From Bacteroidia bacterium (GTDB lineage Bacteria > Bacteroidota > Bacteroidia > B-17B0 > Aurantibacillaceae): a DNA stretch of 64,000 nt. A program made the translations under genes and the position numbers. Under the pieces are notes generated by a model. The model saw nothing but the letters and a program-made list of their open reading frames with translations, had not been told where the DNA came from and made no database searches. Of the stretch, positions 58,301 through 64,000 are shown one piece after another. The DNA is taken from NCBI GenBank assembly GCA_016787785.1, contig JAEUTO010000011.1, forward strand, positions 1-64,000. Direction: 5' to 3'. Numbering within the stretch: position 1 is the stretch's first letter; each line of letters opens with the position of its first letter.

Positions 58301-58884
58301 TTACTTTGGTTGGTTCTAATGGCGGCTGTTCTACAACTTCAGGCGCAATTTTAAATGTGAGCGATGTGGTTGCCTCATTTAATCCAGAAAGTAATTATGT
58401 AGATTACCCGGGAACATTAACATTTACAAACACATCAACCGGTGCTACAACTATTGCCTGGGATTTTGGCAACGGCCAAACATCTACCAACTCCGTTACA
58501 ACTGCTTCGTATGAGTACCCTGGTAAATACCTTGTAGCTTTAGTGGCGCAAAACAGCATGGGTTGCATGGATACAACTTACTATGTGATAGAGGCAGGTT
58601 GTGGTAAAGGCGATTTTTACATGCCAAATACATTTACACCAAATGGCGATGGACTGAATGAAGATTACAGAATATTTGGAGGCACCTGCGTTACTAAATT
58701 TATTGGGTCTGTATTTGACCGTTGGGGAACCGAGATCTTTAAATGGAAAAATATTTCAGATACCTGGGATGGAACCTATCGTGGTAAAGAAGTTGAAGAA
58801 GGTGTTTATAATTATTTAATCTCTTATACACTGTACAACGGCAAAGTGTTCACTAAAACAGGCCACATTGCTATTATCCGTTAA
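52348..58884 (+). CDS. giant Gly-rich/Ig-repeat surface protein with T9SS type B C-terminus
   Basis: A 2178-residue protein. Signal peptide MKKYILLLFCIFSFATAFSQ; then a strand-rich region with GDLIYIIQMQGAGV and a glycine-rich stretch at about 185-495 (AGGGGGANAGD, GAGGGGGGGAI, GPGGGGGGGYIG). From about residue 608 to 1935 come some 19 Ig-like repeats of about 70 residues with the core PTICSGQSATLTAGAATSY and YTWSTGANTQ. A degenerate repeat, a PKD domain (IAWDFGNGQTSTNS, YEYPGKYLVALVA) and the gliding-associated C-terminal domain (FYMPNTFTPNGDGLNEDYRI, VFDRWGTEIF, GVYNYLISYTLYNG, KTGHIAIIR) follow. It should be exported by the T9SS and surface-bound. It ends 2 bases before the next gene. Confidence 0.92.
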   Translation: MKKYILLLFCIFSFATAFSQKGKNGAGNIVASTVVNAYTSLTADAFVGNTTINVASGAGYGVGDLIYIIQMQGAGVNCFINVWGNPNSAEPLSPAFGKIVNYNNAGNNEYAEVSSVAGNVITIDCPLKNNYTAAGKVQVVKVPRYTSLTIGATGTITCPAWNGTTGGVIALEIDGNTTISAGGMIDASGLGFRGGTLSTGAFFGAGAWCHNNPQEGARKGESIAGDVTTYMANFNGQYCRGAVANGGGGANSNNAGGGGGANAGDTGLYTGFGNPDISLAGYITAWNLESAGFAASSSSGGGKGGYTFSNANISPLTNAPGAAAWTADGRRAVGGMGGRPLNYNTGRLFCGGGAGAGDQNDGYGGAGGNGGGIINIISYGTVSGAGQIVSNGQNGFNTNTTGAAPFNNCNGRDGAGGGGGGGAIVINSLGAINTIIVSAKGGNGGNQQMKSGFLGTTAMAYGPGGGGGGGYIGTTAAAITTSVNGGVNGIVQYLSGNENCQIDNLFPANGATSGGSGIVTSTLLVVPTITASPDVTICVNNSANLTATTTGIVGPTIGWYTNFAGPTLLGTGSAFTTSVFTVPGTYTVWAGFCPSGIYRDPVVITVTNGPTLTPVSATVCAGQTGTISVSGATTYTWSTGSNSATITATPIATTVYTVTGSIGTCTTATTATITVNASASISVNSPTICSGQSATLTAGAATSYTWSTGANTSTIGVNPLTTTVYTINATSAGGCLVTNTSTVTVNATPTLSTISSTVCAGQTGTVSASGATTYTWNTGSNSATINASPAATTVYTVTGANGTCTSSATGTITINANPIINVTSATVCAGQTGTVTASGATTYTWNTGSNSATITATPPVTTTYTVNGTTGTCTSSTTGTITVNAAGSIAVNSPTICTGQSATLTAGAATSYTWSTGPTTSTISVNPLTTTIYTVNATLAGGCVASNTSTVTVNATPTLNTISSTVCAGQSGTVSASGATTYTWNTGSNSATINASPAATTVYTVTGANGTCTSSATGTITVNPNPVINVVSATVCAGQTGTVIASGATTYTWNTGSNSATITASPPATTNYTVNGTTGTCTSSATGTITVNPVAPIVVNSATICSGQNATITAGAAASYTWSTGANTQTVSVNPIATTIYSISATIGGCISSTTSTVTVNATPTLAIFNTTVCPGQTGTISAAGAATYTWSTGANTASISATPPISTTYTVTGANVTCTSSATASISVGAIGSIAINSPTICVGQSATLTAGAAVTYTWSTGANTQSVSVNPIVTTVYTVNAVTAGGCNVVGTSTVTVNSAPVLTVFDATICPSQTGTVSASGATTYTWNTGSNSPTLTASPAVTTVYTVTGANGTCTSSASASITVNGSTISVNSPTICNGQPAILNAGAATSYTWSTGANTQSILTAPSVNTVYTITATLAGGCVVSNTSNVTVLTSPTVSANNPSICVGQSATVTAIGAPTFTWTFGGLTAQVVLSPTVTSGYTFTGILPNGCYALGSVTVFIVPPPTLAATSMTVCAGQAATLTVNGATTYTWDPTGLNVVSPSFTDAPAATTVYTVIGATNGCTASTTASIVIGSNLSITTNTPTICSGQTATLSALSTATNYVWSNGGNTATIFVNPVVNTTYTVIGSKGACTGSAVANVVVNPSPNVNITAAPVCAGGTVALMGNGAPSFSWSTGANNMTSIVVSPTANTSYTAIGSAGSCTASAVYNLTISPSPTITAANVSICNGATATLTANGAITYTWLPAGTQSNSITVTPSVNTTYTVIGDNGACNAQTSVTVTVLNGLTAPVNNASICQGQTANIGTTLNGTSYLWSNGATTQSINVSPPATTSYSLLVVAGNCSYTASSNVTVIPTPTIQLNNASICLGQSATLTATGATNGYTWNPGNVTGNAITVTPTVTTNYVVTSANGACPATATTQVIVNTKPVLVIAQSADLVCPNTPVTFSATGANIYEWYVNGNYHFGNPLNIVATQNSTITLVGSNGGCSTTSGAILNVSDVVASFNPESNYVDYPGTLTFTNTSTGATTIAWDFGNGQTSTNSVTTASYEYPGKYLVALVAQNSMGCMDTTYYVIEAGCGKGDFYMPNTFTPNGDGLNEDYRIFGGTCVTKFIGSVFDRWGTEIFKWKNISDTWDGTYRGKEVEEGVYNYLISYTLYNGKVFTKTGHIAIIR
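52900..53830. repeat. glycine-rich coding segment with GGC/GGT runs
   Basis: Short runs of glycine codons recur here (e.g. 53083-53095, 53111-53128, 53593-53612, 53738-53757). They code for 5-8 glycines each inside the giant protein and differ in codon choice (GGC versus GGT), so they look selected as protein rather than as DNA repeats. Confidence 0.7.
54172..58155. repeat. about 19 tandem Ig-like coding repeats with a higher-order 624-bp period
   Basis: Units average about 70 residues. In the first part, three unit types (VNSPTIC, STISSTVCAGQ, INVTSATVCAGQ) follow each other and the triplet recurs: the third-type marker ACCAAC lies at 54591 and again at 55215, exactly 624 bases (208 residues) apart. 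Later units are more diverged. Confidence 0.8.
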
Positions 58885-58886
58885 TT

Positions 58887-59417
58887 ATGGACGAATTAAA
58901 ATATCCGGTGGGTCACTATAAAAAACCTGCAGTTTTTACGAAAGAAATTTTAAGCAACGCCATCTCTGTTATCGAAAATTTTCCAAAAAAAATAAAACAG
59001 GAAACCGAGAATTTATCCGACGAGCAGTTAGATACGCCTTATCGTCCTGAGGGGTGGACCGTGAGACAGGTTGTTCATCATTGTGCCGATAGTCATATGA
59101 ATGCTTTTATAAGACTTAAACTTGCTTTATCAGAAGATACTCCAACCATTAAACCTTATACCGAAGCGCTGTGGGCTGAAATGGTCGACGCAAAGCGTTT
59201 TCCTGTTCGCTCTTCTTTTTTGATCATTGAAGGCGTGCACGCGCGTTGGACAGTTCTGCTTAAAAGCTTGACAGACGTTGATCTTAAACGCGGCTTCATT
59301 CATCCCCAAAAAAAAAGAGAATTGTCACTGTACGAAAGTACAGATATGTATGCCTGGCATTGCAACCATCATCTGGCACATATAACAAATCTTAAAAAAA
59401 GAAAAGGCTGGATATAA
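58887..59417 (+). CDS. YfiT/DinB-family metal-dependent protein
   Basis: A 176-residue DinB-fold protein. Conserved His residues that bind a metal are visible in VRQVVHHCADSH and in the C-terminal WHCNHHLAHI. N-terminal YPVGHYKKP and LDTPYRPEGWTVRQ match the B. subtilis YfiT group, related to thiol (bacillithiol) S-transferases. The exact substrate cannot be told. It starts 2 bases after the giant protein's stop. Confidence 0.88.
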   Translation: MDELKYPVGHYKKPAVFTKEILSNAISVIENFPKKIKQETENLSDEQLDTPYRPEGWTVRQVVHHCADSHMNAFIRLKLALSEDTPTIKPYTEALWAEMVDAKRFPVRSSFLIIEGVHARWTVLLKSLTDVDLKRGFIHPQKKRELSLYESTDMYAWHCNHHLAHITNLKKRKGWI

Positions 59418-59444
59418 GTCATAAATTATTTCAAAGATTGTGAG

Positions 59445-59452
59445 TAAATTTG
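59445..59452 (+). promoter_or_regulatory. Bacteroidota -7 box (TAAATTTG) for the fatty acid hydroxylase gene
   Basis: Exact TAnnTTTG match ending 7 bases before the ATG at 59460, the same geometry as at 21751-21758. An almost leaderless transcript is implied. Confidence 0.5.
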
Positions 59453-59459
59453 CAGCCGG

Positions 59460-60356
59460 ATGGAAGAGTTTAGAGAATCTTTATTAGTATTAATTTCTGT
59501 GCCAATTTACGCCATTGTTATTGGTTTCGAATTCTTCTATTCTTATTTCAAAAATAAAGGCCTGTATACTACCAAGGGCTTGCTTTCAAATATTTATCTC
59601 ACCTCTTTAAATATGGGTCTTGATATTTTAGTGAGAGGATTATGCCTGTTCATCTTAAATTATTTTTTTCAATTTGCATTTTTTGATTGGAGTACCTCAA
59701 ACGTTATTTTGTATTGGTGTGTTTTGGTAGTGGCTGAAGATTTTATGTATTATTGGTTACACCGTATTGATCATTTCTGTCGATTTTTCTGGGCAGTGCA
59801 TGTAACACATCACAGTAGCGAAGAATTTAATTTTACAGTTGGCTTCCGCTCATCCGTTTTTCAACCGCTTTACCGTTTTGTATATTTTATTCCATTAGCG
59901 TTGGCTGGATTTAGAGGCATTGACATTATGTTTATTTACAGCGCCACACAAATATTTGGAATTTTAGCGCACACACAAACCATCAATAAACTGGGCTTTT
60001 TAGAGTACATTATTATTACACCATCGCATCACCGCGTGCATCACGGCAGTAACGTACGCTATCTTGATAAGAACATGGGCATGTTGCTTGTTTTCTGGGA
60101 TAAATTATTTGGCACTTTTCAGGCAGAAGAAGAGAGCGATCCTGTAAAATTTGGATTAACCGAGAACATAGGCACTTATCATCCCATTAAAATGGTCTTT
60201 CACGAATGGAAAAATATTTTTAATGATCTTAAAAAAGAATCTTCTTTTAAAGCCAAGCTCATGTATGTGTTTGGTCCGCCAGGCTGGAGCCACGATGGTT
60301 CTAAAAAAACCAGCAGCCAGTTACGCGCTGAACTAAAAAATAAATCAAACAACTAA
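59460..60356 (+). CDS. fatty acid hydroxylase / sterol desaturase superfamily membrane protein
   Basis: A 298-residue polytopic protein with the His clusters that bind the di-iron centre: YYWLHRIDHFCRFFWAVHVTHHSS (split here as HRIDH and HVTHH), HTQTINKL and SHHRVHHGSNVRY. Hydrophobic spans lie at about 8-30, 50-75, 80-100 and 135-165. Members oxidise lipids (fatty acid, sterol, carotenoid or alkylglycerol ether). The general fold resembles alkylglycerol monooxygenase. The substrate is unknown. Its stop overlaps the start of the helicase gene by one base. Confidence 0.9.
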   Translation: MEEFRESLLVLISVPIYAIVIGFEFFYSYFKNKGLYTTKGLLSNIYLTSLNMGLDILVRGLCLFILNYFFQFAFFDWSTSNVILYWCVLVVAEDFMYYWLHRIDHFCRFFWAVHVTHHSSEEFNFTVGFRSSVFQPLYRFVYFIPLALAGFRGIDIMFIYSATQIFGILAHTQTINKLGFLEYIIITPSHHRVHHGSNVRYLDKNMGMLLVFWDKLFGTFQAEEESDPVKFGLTENIGTYHPIKMVFHEWKNIFNDLKKESSFKAKLMYVFGPPGWSHDGSKKTSSQLRAELKNKSNN

Positions 60357-62284
60357 TGGCCACAACCTCAGCCATTGAACGTTTAAAGGGCTTAAAACAA
60401 TTATTAAAGATAGAACGCGACGAAGATTACCGTTTGTATAAAGAGCAATTCTTGCGCGTTACACTTGATCAACGAAAAAAGAACGGCGTTACCTGGTATC
60501 CTATAAAAATAAATTCTGAGGAGTTAGGCTCCGGCGACCTATTGCATTTGGAAATAGAACGCACCACACAAATTGACAAAGCACATCAGTTCAGCTCCGG
60601 AAAAAATGTAAGCTTATTCTCTAATCAAAATGAAGAGACCTACGAAATTACTGGAACGATAAAATCGGTTTCAAAAAATTCTTTAAAATTAATTATTCAT
60701 TCTGATGAATTACCCGATTGGTGCTACGACGGAAAATTGGGCATAAACATTCAGTTTGACGACAACAGTTACAACGAAATGCAGAATGCATTGGATGTGG
60801 TGATCAATGCAAGGAATAACCGTATTGAAGAATTGCGCGAAATGATCGAAGGTGCACTTCCTCTTTCTTTTGAAAAAATTAATAACGATGTTTTAATTCC
60901 GCAATTAAATCTTTCGCAAAATAAAGCGGTACGCCATATTTTAAGTGTAAACGACATTGGTGTTATTCATGGTCCGCCGGGCACCGGTAAAACAACCAGC
61001 ATAGTACAAGCCATTCGTTTAACTTTGCAAACAGAAAGCCAGGTGTTGGTTTGCGCGCCGACCAATTCGGCAGTTGATCTTATTACCGAAAAATTATTAG
61101 AGTTGGGTGTAGATGTTTTGCGTATGGGACATCCTGCAAGGATCTCTGACGAATTACAGAACAGCAGCATCGATGGTAAGATTTCTTCTTCGCCATATTA
61201 TAAAGACATTAAAAATTTACGTCGTAATGCCGAAGAATATTTTCGCATGGCCGGTAAATACAAACGTGTGTTTGGAAAAGAAGAAGCGCAACAACGCACT
61301 GCTTATTATACCGAAGCAAAGAATTGTATTAAAGAAGCACGTCTGTTAGAAGATTTTATTGTGGACGAATTATTTAAGACCACTAAAGTAATTTGCTGCA
61401 CACCGGTAACAAGCACACACAGGGGATTAGCAAAGAAAAGATTTGGCACTTTGTTTTTTGATGAAGCCTCGCAGGCTCTGGAACCTATGGTGTGGATACC
61501 TTTGTTAAAATGCAAACGTTTAATTTTAAGTGGCGATCATTTTCAGTTGCCGCCGGTTGTAAAAAGTATAGAAGCAAAAAAAGCTGGGCTCGATGAAACG
61601 TTGTTGGATCGCTGTATAAAATATAAAGAATCAGTTTCTTTATTAACCCGACAGTATCGTATGAACACCGCCATTATGGGCTTTAGTAATAATTATTTTT
61701 ACGAGAACGAGTTAATTGCCGATGAATCTGTTTCTGCACAGGTATTGGTAAACGACGAGAATTCGATGTTGAGCAAGTCGATAGAATTTATTGATACCGC
61801 GGGCTGTGGCTTTGATGAAATTCAGAATACAGAAACACTTAGTCATTTTAATCCGAAAGAAGGCGATGTATTATTTAAACATTTGCAACAGTTGTTAATT
61901 GAATACGGCACACACGAACAGTTGCCTGCTATTAGTGTTGGTATAATTTCTCCCTACAAAGAACAGCGTGAATGGTTAAAAGATAACATTAGCGATTTTG
62001 AATTCGATAAAACAAAATTACTTTCGCTGAGCATAAAAACTATTGATGGTTTTCAGGGAGAAGAACGCGATGTAATTTATATTTCGTTAGTAAGAAGTAA
62101 CGAACGACAAGAGATAGGTTTTTTAAATGATCTGCGAAGAATGAATGTTGCCATCACCCGTGCAAAGAAAAAACTAGTGGTTATTGGCGATAGCTCAACC
62201 ATTGGCGCCAGCAAATTTTATAATTCCTTTTTAGAATATTGCGAAAAGCATGGAGCGTACAGGACTGCGTGGGAATGGTCGTAG
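60356..62284 (+). CDS. superfamily 1 UPF1/IGHMBP2-like helicase
   Basis: A 642-residue helicase. Motif I VIHGPPGTGKTTSIVQ, Ia VLVCAPTNSAVDLI, II TLFFDEASQALEP, III LILSGDHFQLPPVV, IV LTRQYRMNTAIM, V IKTIDGFQGEERDVIYISLV, VI LRRMNVAITRAKKKLVVIGD. An N-terminal domain of about 190 residues precedes the core, like IGHMBP2-family proteins. These use ATP to move on DNA or RNA; substrate not known here. It shares one base with the preceding stop (TAATG). A palindromic repeat follows. Confidence 0.93.
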   Translation: MATTSAIERLKGLKQLLKIERDEDYRLYKEQFLRVTLDQRKKNGVTWYPIKINSEELGSGDLLHLEIERTTQIDKAHQFSSGKNVSLFSNQNEETYEITGTIKSVSKNSLKLIIHSDELPDWCYDGKLGINIQFDDNSYNEMQNALDVVINARNNRIEELREMIEGALPLSFEKINNDVLIPQLNLSQNKAVRHILSVNDIGVIHGPPGTGKTTSIVQAIRLTLQTESQVLVCAPTNSAVDLITEKLLELGVDVLRMGHPARISDELQNSSIDGKISSSPYYKDIKNLRRNAEEYFRMAGKYKRVFGKEEAQQRTAYYTEAKNCIKEARLLEDFIVDELFKTTKVICCTPVTSTHRGLAKKRFGTLFFDEASQALEPMVWIPLLKCKRLILSGDHFQLPPVVKSIEAKKAGLDETLLDRCIKYKESVSLLTRQYRMNTAIMGFSNNYFYENELIADESVSAQVLVNDENSMLSKSIEFIDTAGCGFDEIQNTETLSHFNPKEGDVLFKHLQQLLIEYGTHEQLPAISVGIISPYKEQREWLKDNISDFEFDKTKLLSLSIKTIDGFQGEERDVIYISLVRSNERQEIGFLNDLRRMNVAITRAKKKLVVIGDSSTIGASKFYNSFLEYCEKHGAYRTAWEWS

Positions 62285-62287
62285 ATG

Positions 62288-62381
62288 CTTAACCACAAAG
62301 GGCGCTAAGAAGGCGCAAAGAGCACTAAGAATATTTTCTTTGTGAACTTCGTGAAAAAACTTTGTGTGCTTTGTGGTTAAG
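62288..62381. repeat. palindromic intergenic repeat, 94 bp
   Basis: Perfect 13-bp terminal inverted repeats CTTAACCACAAAG (62288-62300) and CTTTGTGGTTAAG (62369-62381) enclose an interior that itself alternates short CAAAG/CTAAG and CTTTG/CTTCG words, so much of the element can fold on itself. It fills the convergent gap between the helicase and the peptide transporter. It resembles the short non-coding palindromic repeats of many environmental bacteria and has no coding potential. Confidence 0.75.
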
Positions 62382-62392
62382 TAATATGAGAT

Positions 62393-64000
62393 CTAATTCT
62401 CTTTTCCTTCATGAAAAACCTTATTCAGGCGTTTCAATAAAAGCATCATAATTAAAAAAGCAAACATAAGCAAAGCAAAATTCAACCAAAAGTAATTTGC
62501 TTTGTTATCAAACTTATCCCAATTCTTTGCAAGTACACCGCTTAATTTATTACCAATAGAAGTTGCTAATTGCCAACCACCCATCATCAACGCTGCTAAA
62601 CGTAAGGGCGCTAATTTAGATACCATCGATAGTCCCATCGGACTAAGCAACAATTCGCCAACCGTTATAACACCATAACTTCCTACCAACCACCAGGCAC
62701 TGGCCTTATGCATACCATTATCAGTGTAATGTACCGCTGCAACCATTACCAGCGTTGATAGTGCGCTAATAAATAACCCATAAGCAATTTTTGTTGCAGT
62801 AGTTGGTTCTTTGCCTCGCTTGCGCATAAATGCAAAAAAAGCAATTATAAAAGGTGTGAGAGCAACAACAAAGAACGGGTTAATAGATTGAAAGATCTCC
62901 GTATTTAAAAGGTTAACAGATTGACCCGGCGCAGGCATTTTAGAACTATCAATGTTTTTAAAGTATAATGGATAATCCATACACTTCACCGGCTTACCAT
63001 CCGGGCCTTTTATTTTCCTGAACTGTTCGTCTACCTGGTTAACTTCTTTATTTTTTGCAACCAACTCTTCTGAAAAGCTAAAAAACTTGGTAACCGGTAG
63101 TACAGAGGTAGGAATTTCTCTGTTCGTATAGCTTTCGGCATAGGTTGTTAGCGCTGTGCCGTTCTGTTTAAAGATCGCCCAAAACAGTATCACAATAATA
63201 AAAATAGTGAACATGGTTCCTAACGGTTTTCGCTCTTCCGCATTTGCCTTTTTAAATATAGAAGCATAAAAATATACTACCGGAATGCAGAACATAAAGA
63301 AGGCATCGGTACTCTGGCTTCCCATAATGGTAAATACTTCATTCTCTTTTCCTCCAATAGCGTTTGGCAAGATCCAGCCCACAACCGCGAATGCTAGGCC
63401 TGTTAAAAGCACCTTTACAAACTGCATAATAAATGGTTTATCTTCCGGCTTAGGTTCTTTACGCACATCTACATGCTTGTAATGTTTCATACCTAACCAA
63501 AACGTTATTACGCCTAAGAACATGCCTATACCTGCAGTAATAAAAGCGCCGTGCCAGCCAATTTTATTTCGCATAATGGCCGCCACAAAATTACAAACAA
63601 GGGCGCCAACGTTAATGCCCATATAAAAAATATTGTATCCTGTATCTTTATTGGCACGGTAGCGTGGGTCGTTATATAAATTTCCTAAAAGGGTTGCAAT
63701 GTTTGGTTTAAAGAAACCATTACCAACTACCATTACCGCAAGCGAAGTAAAAAAGGCCCACTTTTCGGGAATGGCCAACATGCAGTAGCCTACGCCCATT
63801 AAAATGCCGCCCAGCGTAATTGAAAAACGATAACCTAATTTAAGATCGGCTAAAAGACCTCCCATAAAAGGCGTTAAATATGCTAAAGCAATAAAGGTTC
63901 CAAATATATCGGCACCGGTAGCATTGTCCCAACCCATCCCTCCTTCCTTGGTATCAGCCGTCATGTAAAGGAAAAAAATACCGATCATTAAGTAATAACC
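62393..64000 (-). CDS. POT family proton-dependent peptide transporter (5' end outside window)
   Basis: At least 535 residues of a polytopic MFS peptide:proton symporter. The frame runs to the right edge (GYYLMIGIFFLYM), so the usual N-terminus with the ExxERFxYY motif lies beyond it. Visible signatures: DIFGTFIALAYLTPFMGGLLAD, GNGFFKPNIATLLGNLY, DTGYNIFYMGINVGAL and the late GELLLSPMGLSMVSKLAP. It imports di- and tripeptides. A large insertion (about residues 285-350) between central spans is typical of Bacteroidota members. It is convergent with the helicase gene. Confidence 0.93.
   Translation of the reverse strand, partial: GYYLMIGIFFLYMTADTKEGGMGWDNATGADIFGTFIALAYLTPFMGGLLADLKLGYRFSITLGGILMGVGYCMLAIPEKWAFFTSLAVMVVGNGFFKPNIATLLGNLYNDPRYRANKDTGYNIFYMGINVGALVCNFVAAIMRNKIGWHGAFITAGIGMFLGVITFWLGMKHYKHVDVRKEPKPEDKPFIMQFVKVLLTGLAFAVVGWILPNAIGGKENEVFTIMGSQSTDAFFMFCIPVVYFYASIFKKANAEERKPLGTMFTIFIIVILFWAIFKQNGTALTTYAESYTNREIPTSVLPVTKFFSFSEELVAKNKEVNQVDEQFRKIKGPDGKPVKCMDYPLYFKNIDSSKMPAPGQSVNLLNTEIFQSINPFFVVALTPFIIAFFAFMRKRGKEPTTATKIAYGLFISALSTLVMVAAVHYTDNGMHKASAWWLVGSYGVITVGELLLSPMGLSMVSKLAPLRLAALMMGGWQLATSIGNKLSGVLAKNWDKFDNKANYFWLNFALLMFAFLIMMLLLKRLNKVFHEGKEN

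Overview
The window looks like a chromosomal segment of a gliding or T9SS-bearing member of the Bacteroidota (Flavobacteriales/Sphingobacteriales-like). The evidence is: very large repetitive secreted proteins ending in type IX secretion (T9SS) sorting domains of both the short 'type A' and the gliding-associated 'type B' kind; promoters of the Bacteroidota type (TAnnTTTG -7 box, sometimes with TTG 18 bases upstream); few visible Shine-Dalgarno sites; a DUF3098/uppP gene neighbourhood; and AT-rich DNA. No rRNA, tRNA, CRISPR array, phage or insertion sequence was seen. No gene-free gap exceeds 300 bases, so the segment is ordinary core genome broken up by surface-protein genes.

Layout. 1-2583 (-): 3' truncated giant DUF2341/LamG protein with 86-residue tandem repeats. 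2819-5090 (-): a PolX/PHP protein and ispD. 5169-7785 (-): peptide-binding lipoprotein and exonuclease III. 7902-12417: TPR protein, small HTH protein, lipoprotein, TPR-SpoIIE phosphatase. 12498-17048 (-): giant T9SS type A protein. 17193-19961 (-): membrane pyrophosphatase fused to a YceI domain. 20207-24082 (+): disulfide-less flavoprotein reductase and a two-component system. 24296-29464 (-): giant T9SS type B protein. 29664-32859 (-): BI-1 protein, ftsX, uppP, small membrane proteins. 32985-37729 (+): GDP-fucose synthesis (gmd, fcl), a Wzi-like outer-membrane protein and a WecA/MraY-type glycosyl-1-phosphate transferase, which together form a surface-polysaccharide operon. 37840-39249 (+): TolC-family protein. 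39246-45014 (-): truA, ABC exporter, trmB, fused peptide-ABC ATPase, DedA protein. 45103-46512 (+): rlmD. 46656-48088 (+): five paralogous small Cys-rich lipoproteins. 48093-49232 (-): MORN/VWA protein. 49289-50648 (+): pheS and a TPR protein. 50652-52187 (-): SWIM zinc-finger protein. 52348-58884 (+): 2178-residue T9SS type B protein, followed by a DinB/YfiT protein, a fatty acid hydroxylase and a UPF1-like helicase up to 62284. 62393-64000 (-): POT peptide transporter cut by the right edge.

Recurring themes are cell-surface construction (four giant secreted proteins, fucose polysaccharide, undecaprenyl recycling, lipoproteins) and peptide uptake (binding lipoprotein, fused Dpp-type ATPase, POT transporter). 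The most unusual items are the array of five alternating A-B-A-B-A lipoproteins at 46656-48088, the pyrophosphatase-YceI fusion, a PolX whose polymerase carboxylates all look replaced while its PHP nuclease is intact, a signal peptide that appears to be encoded by one arm of an inverted repeat, and a short relic of a T9SS gene 3' end between two terminators.
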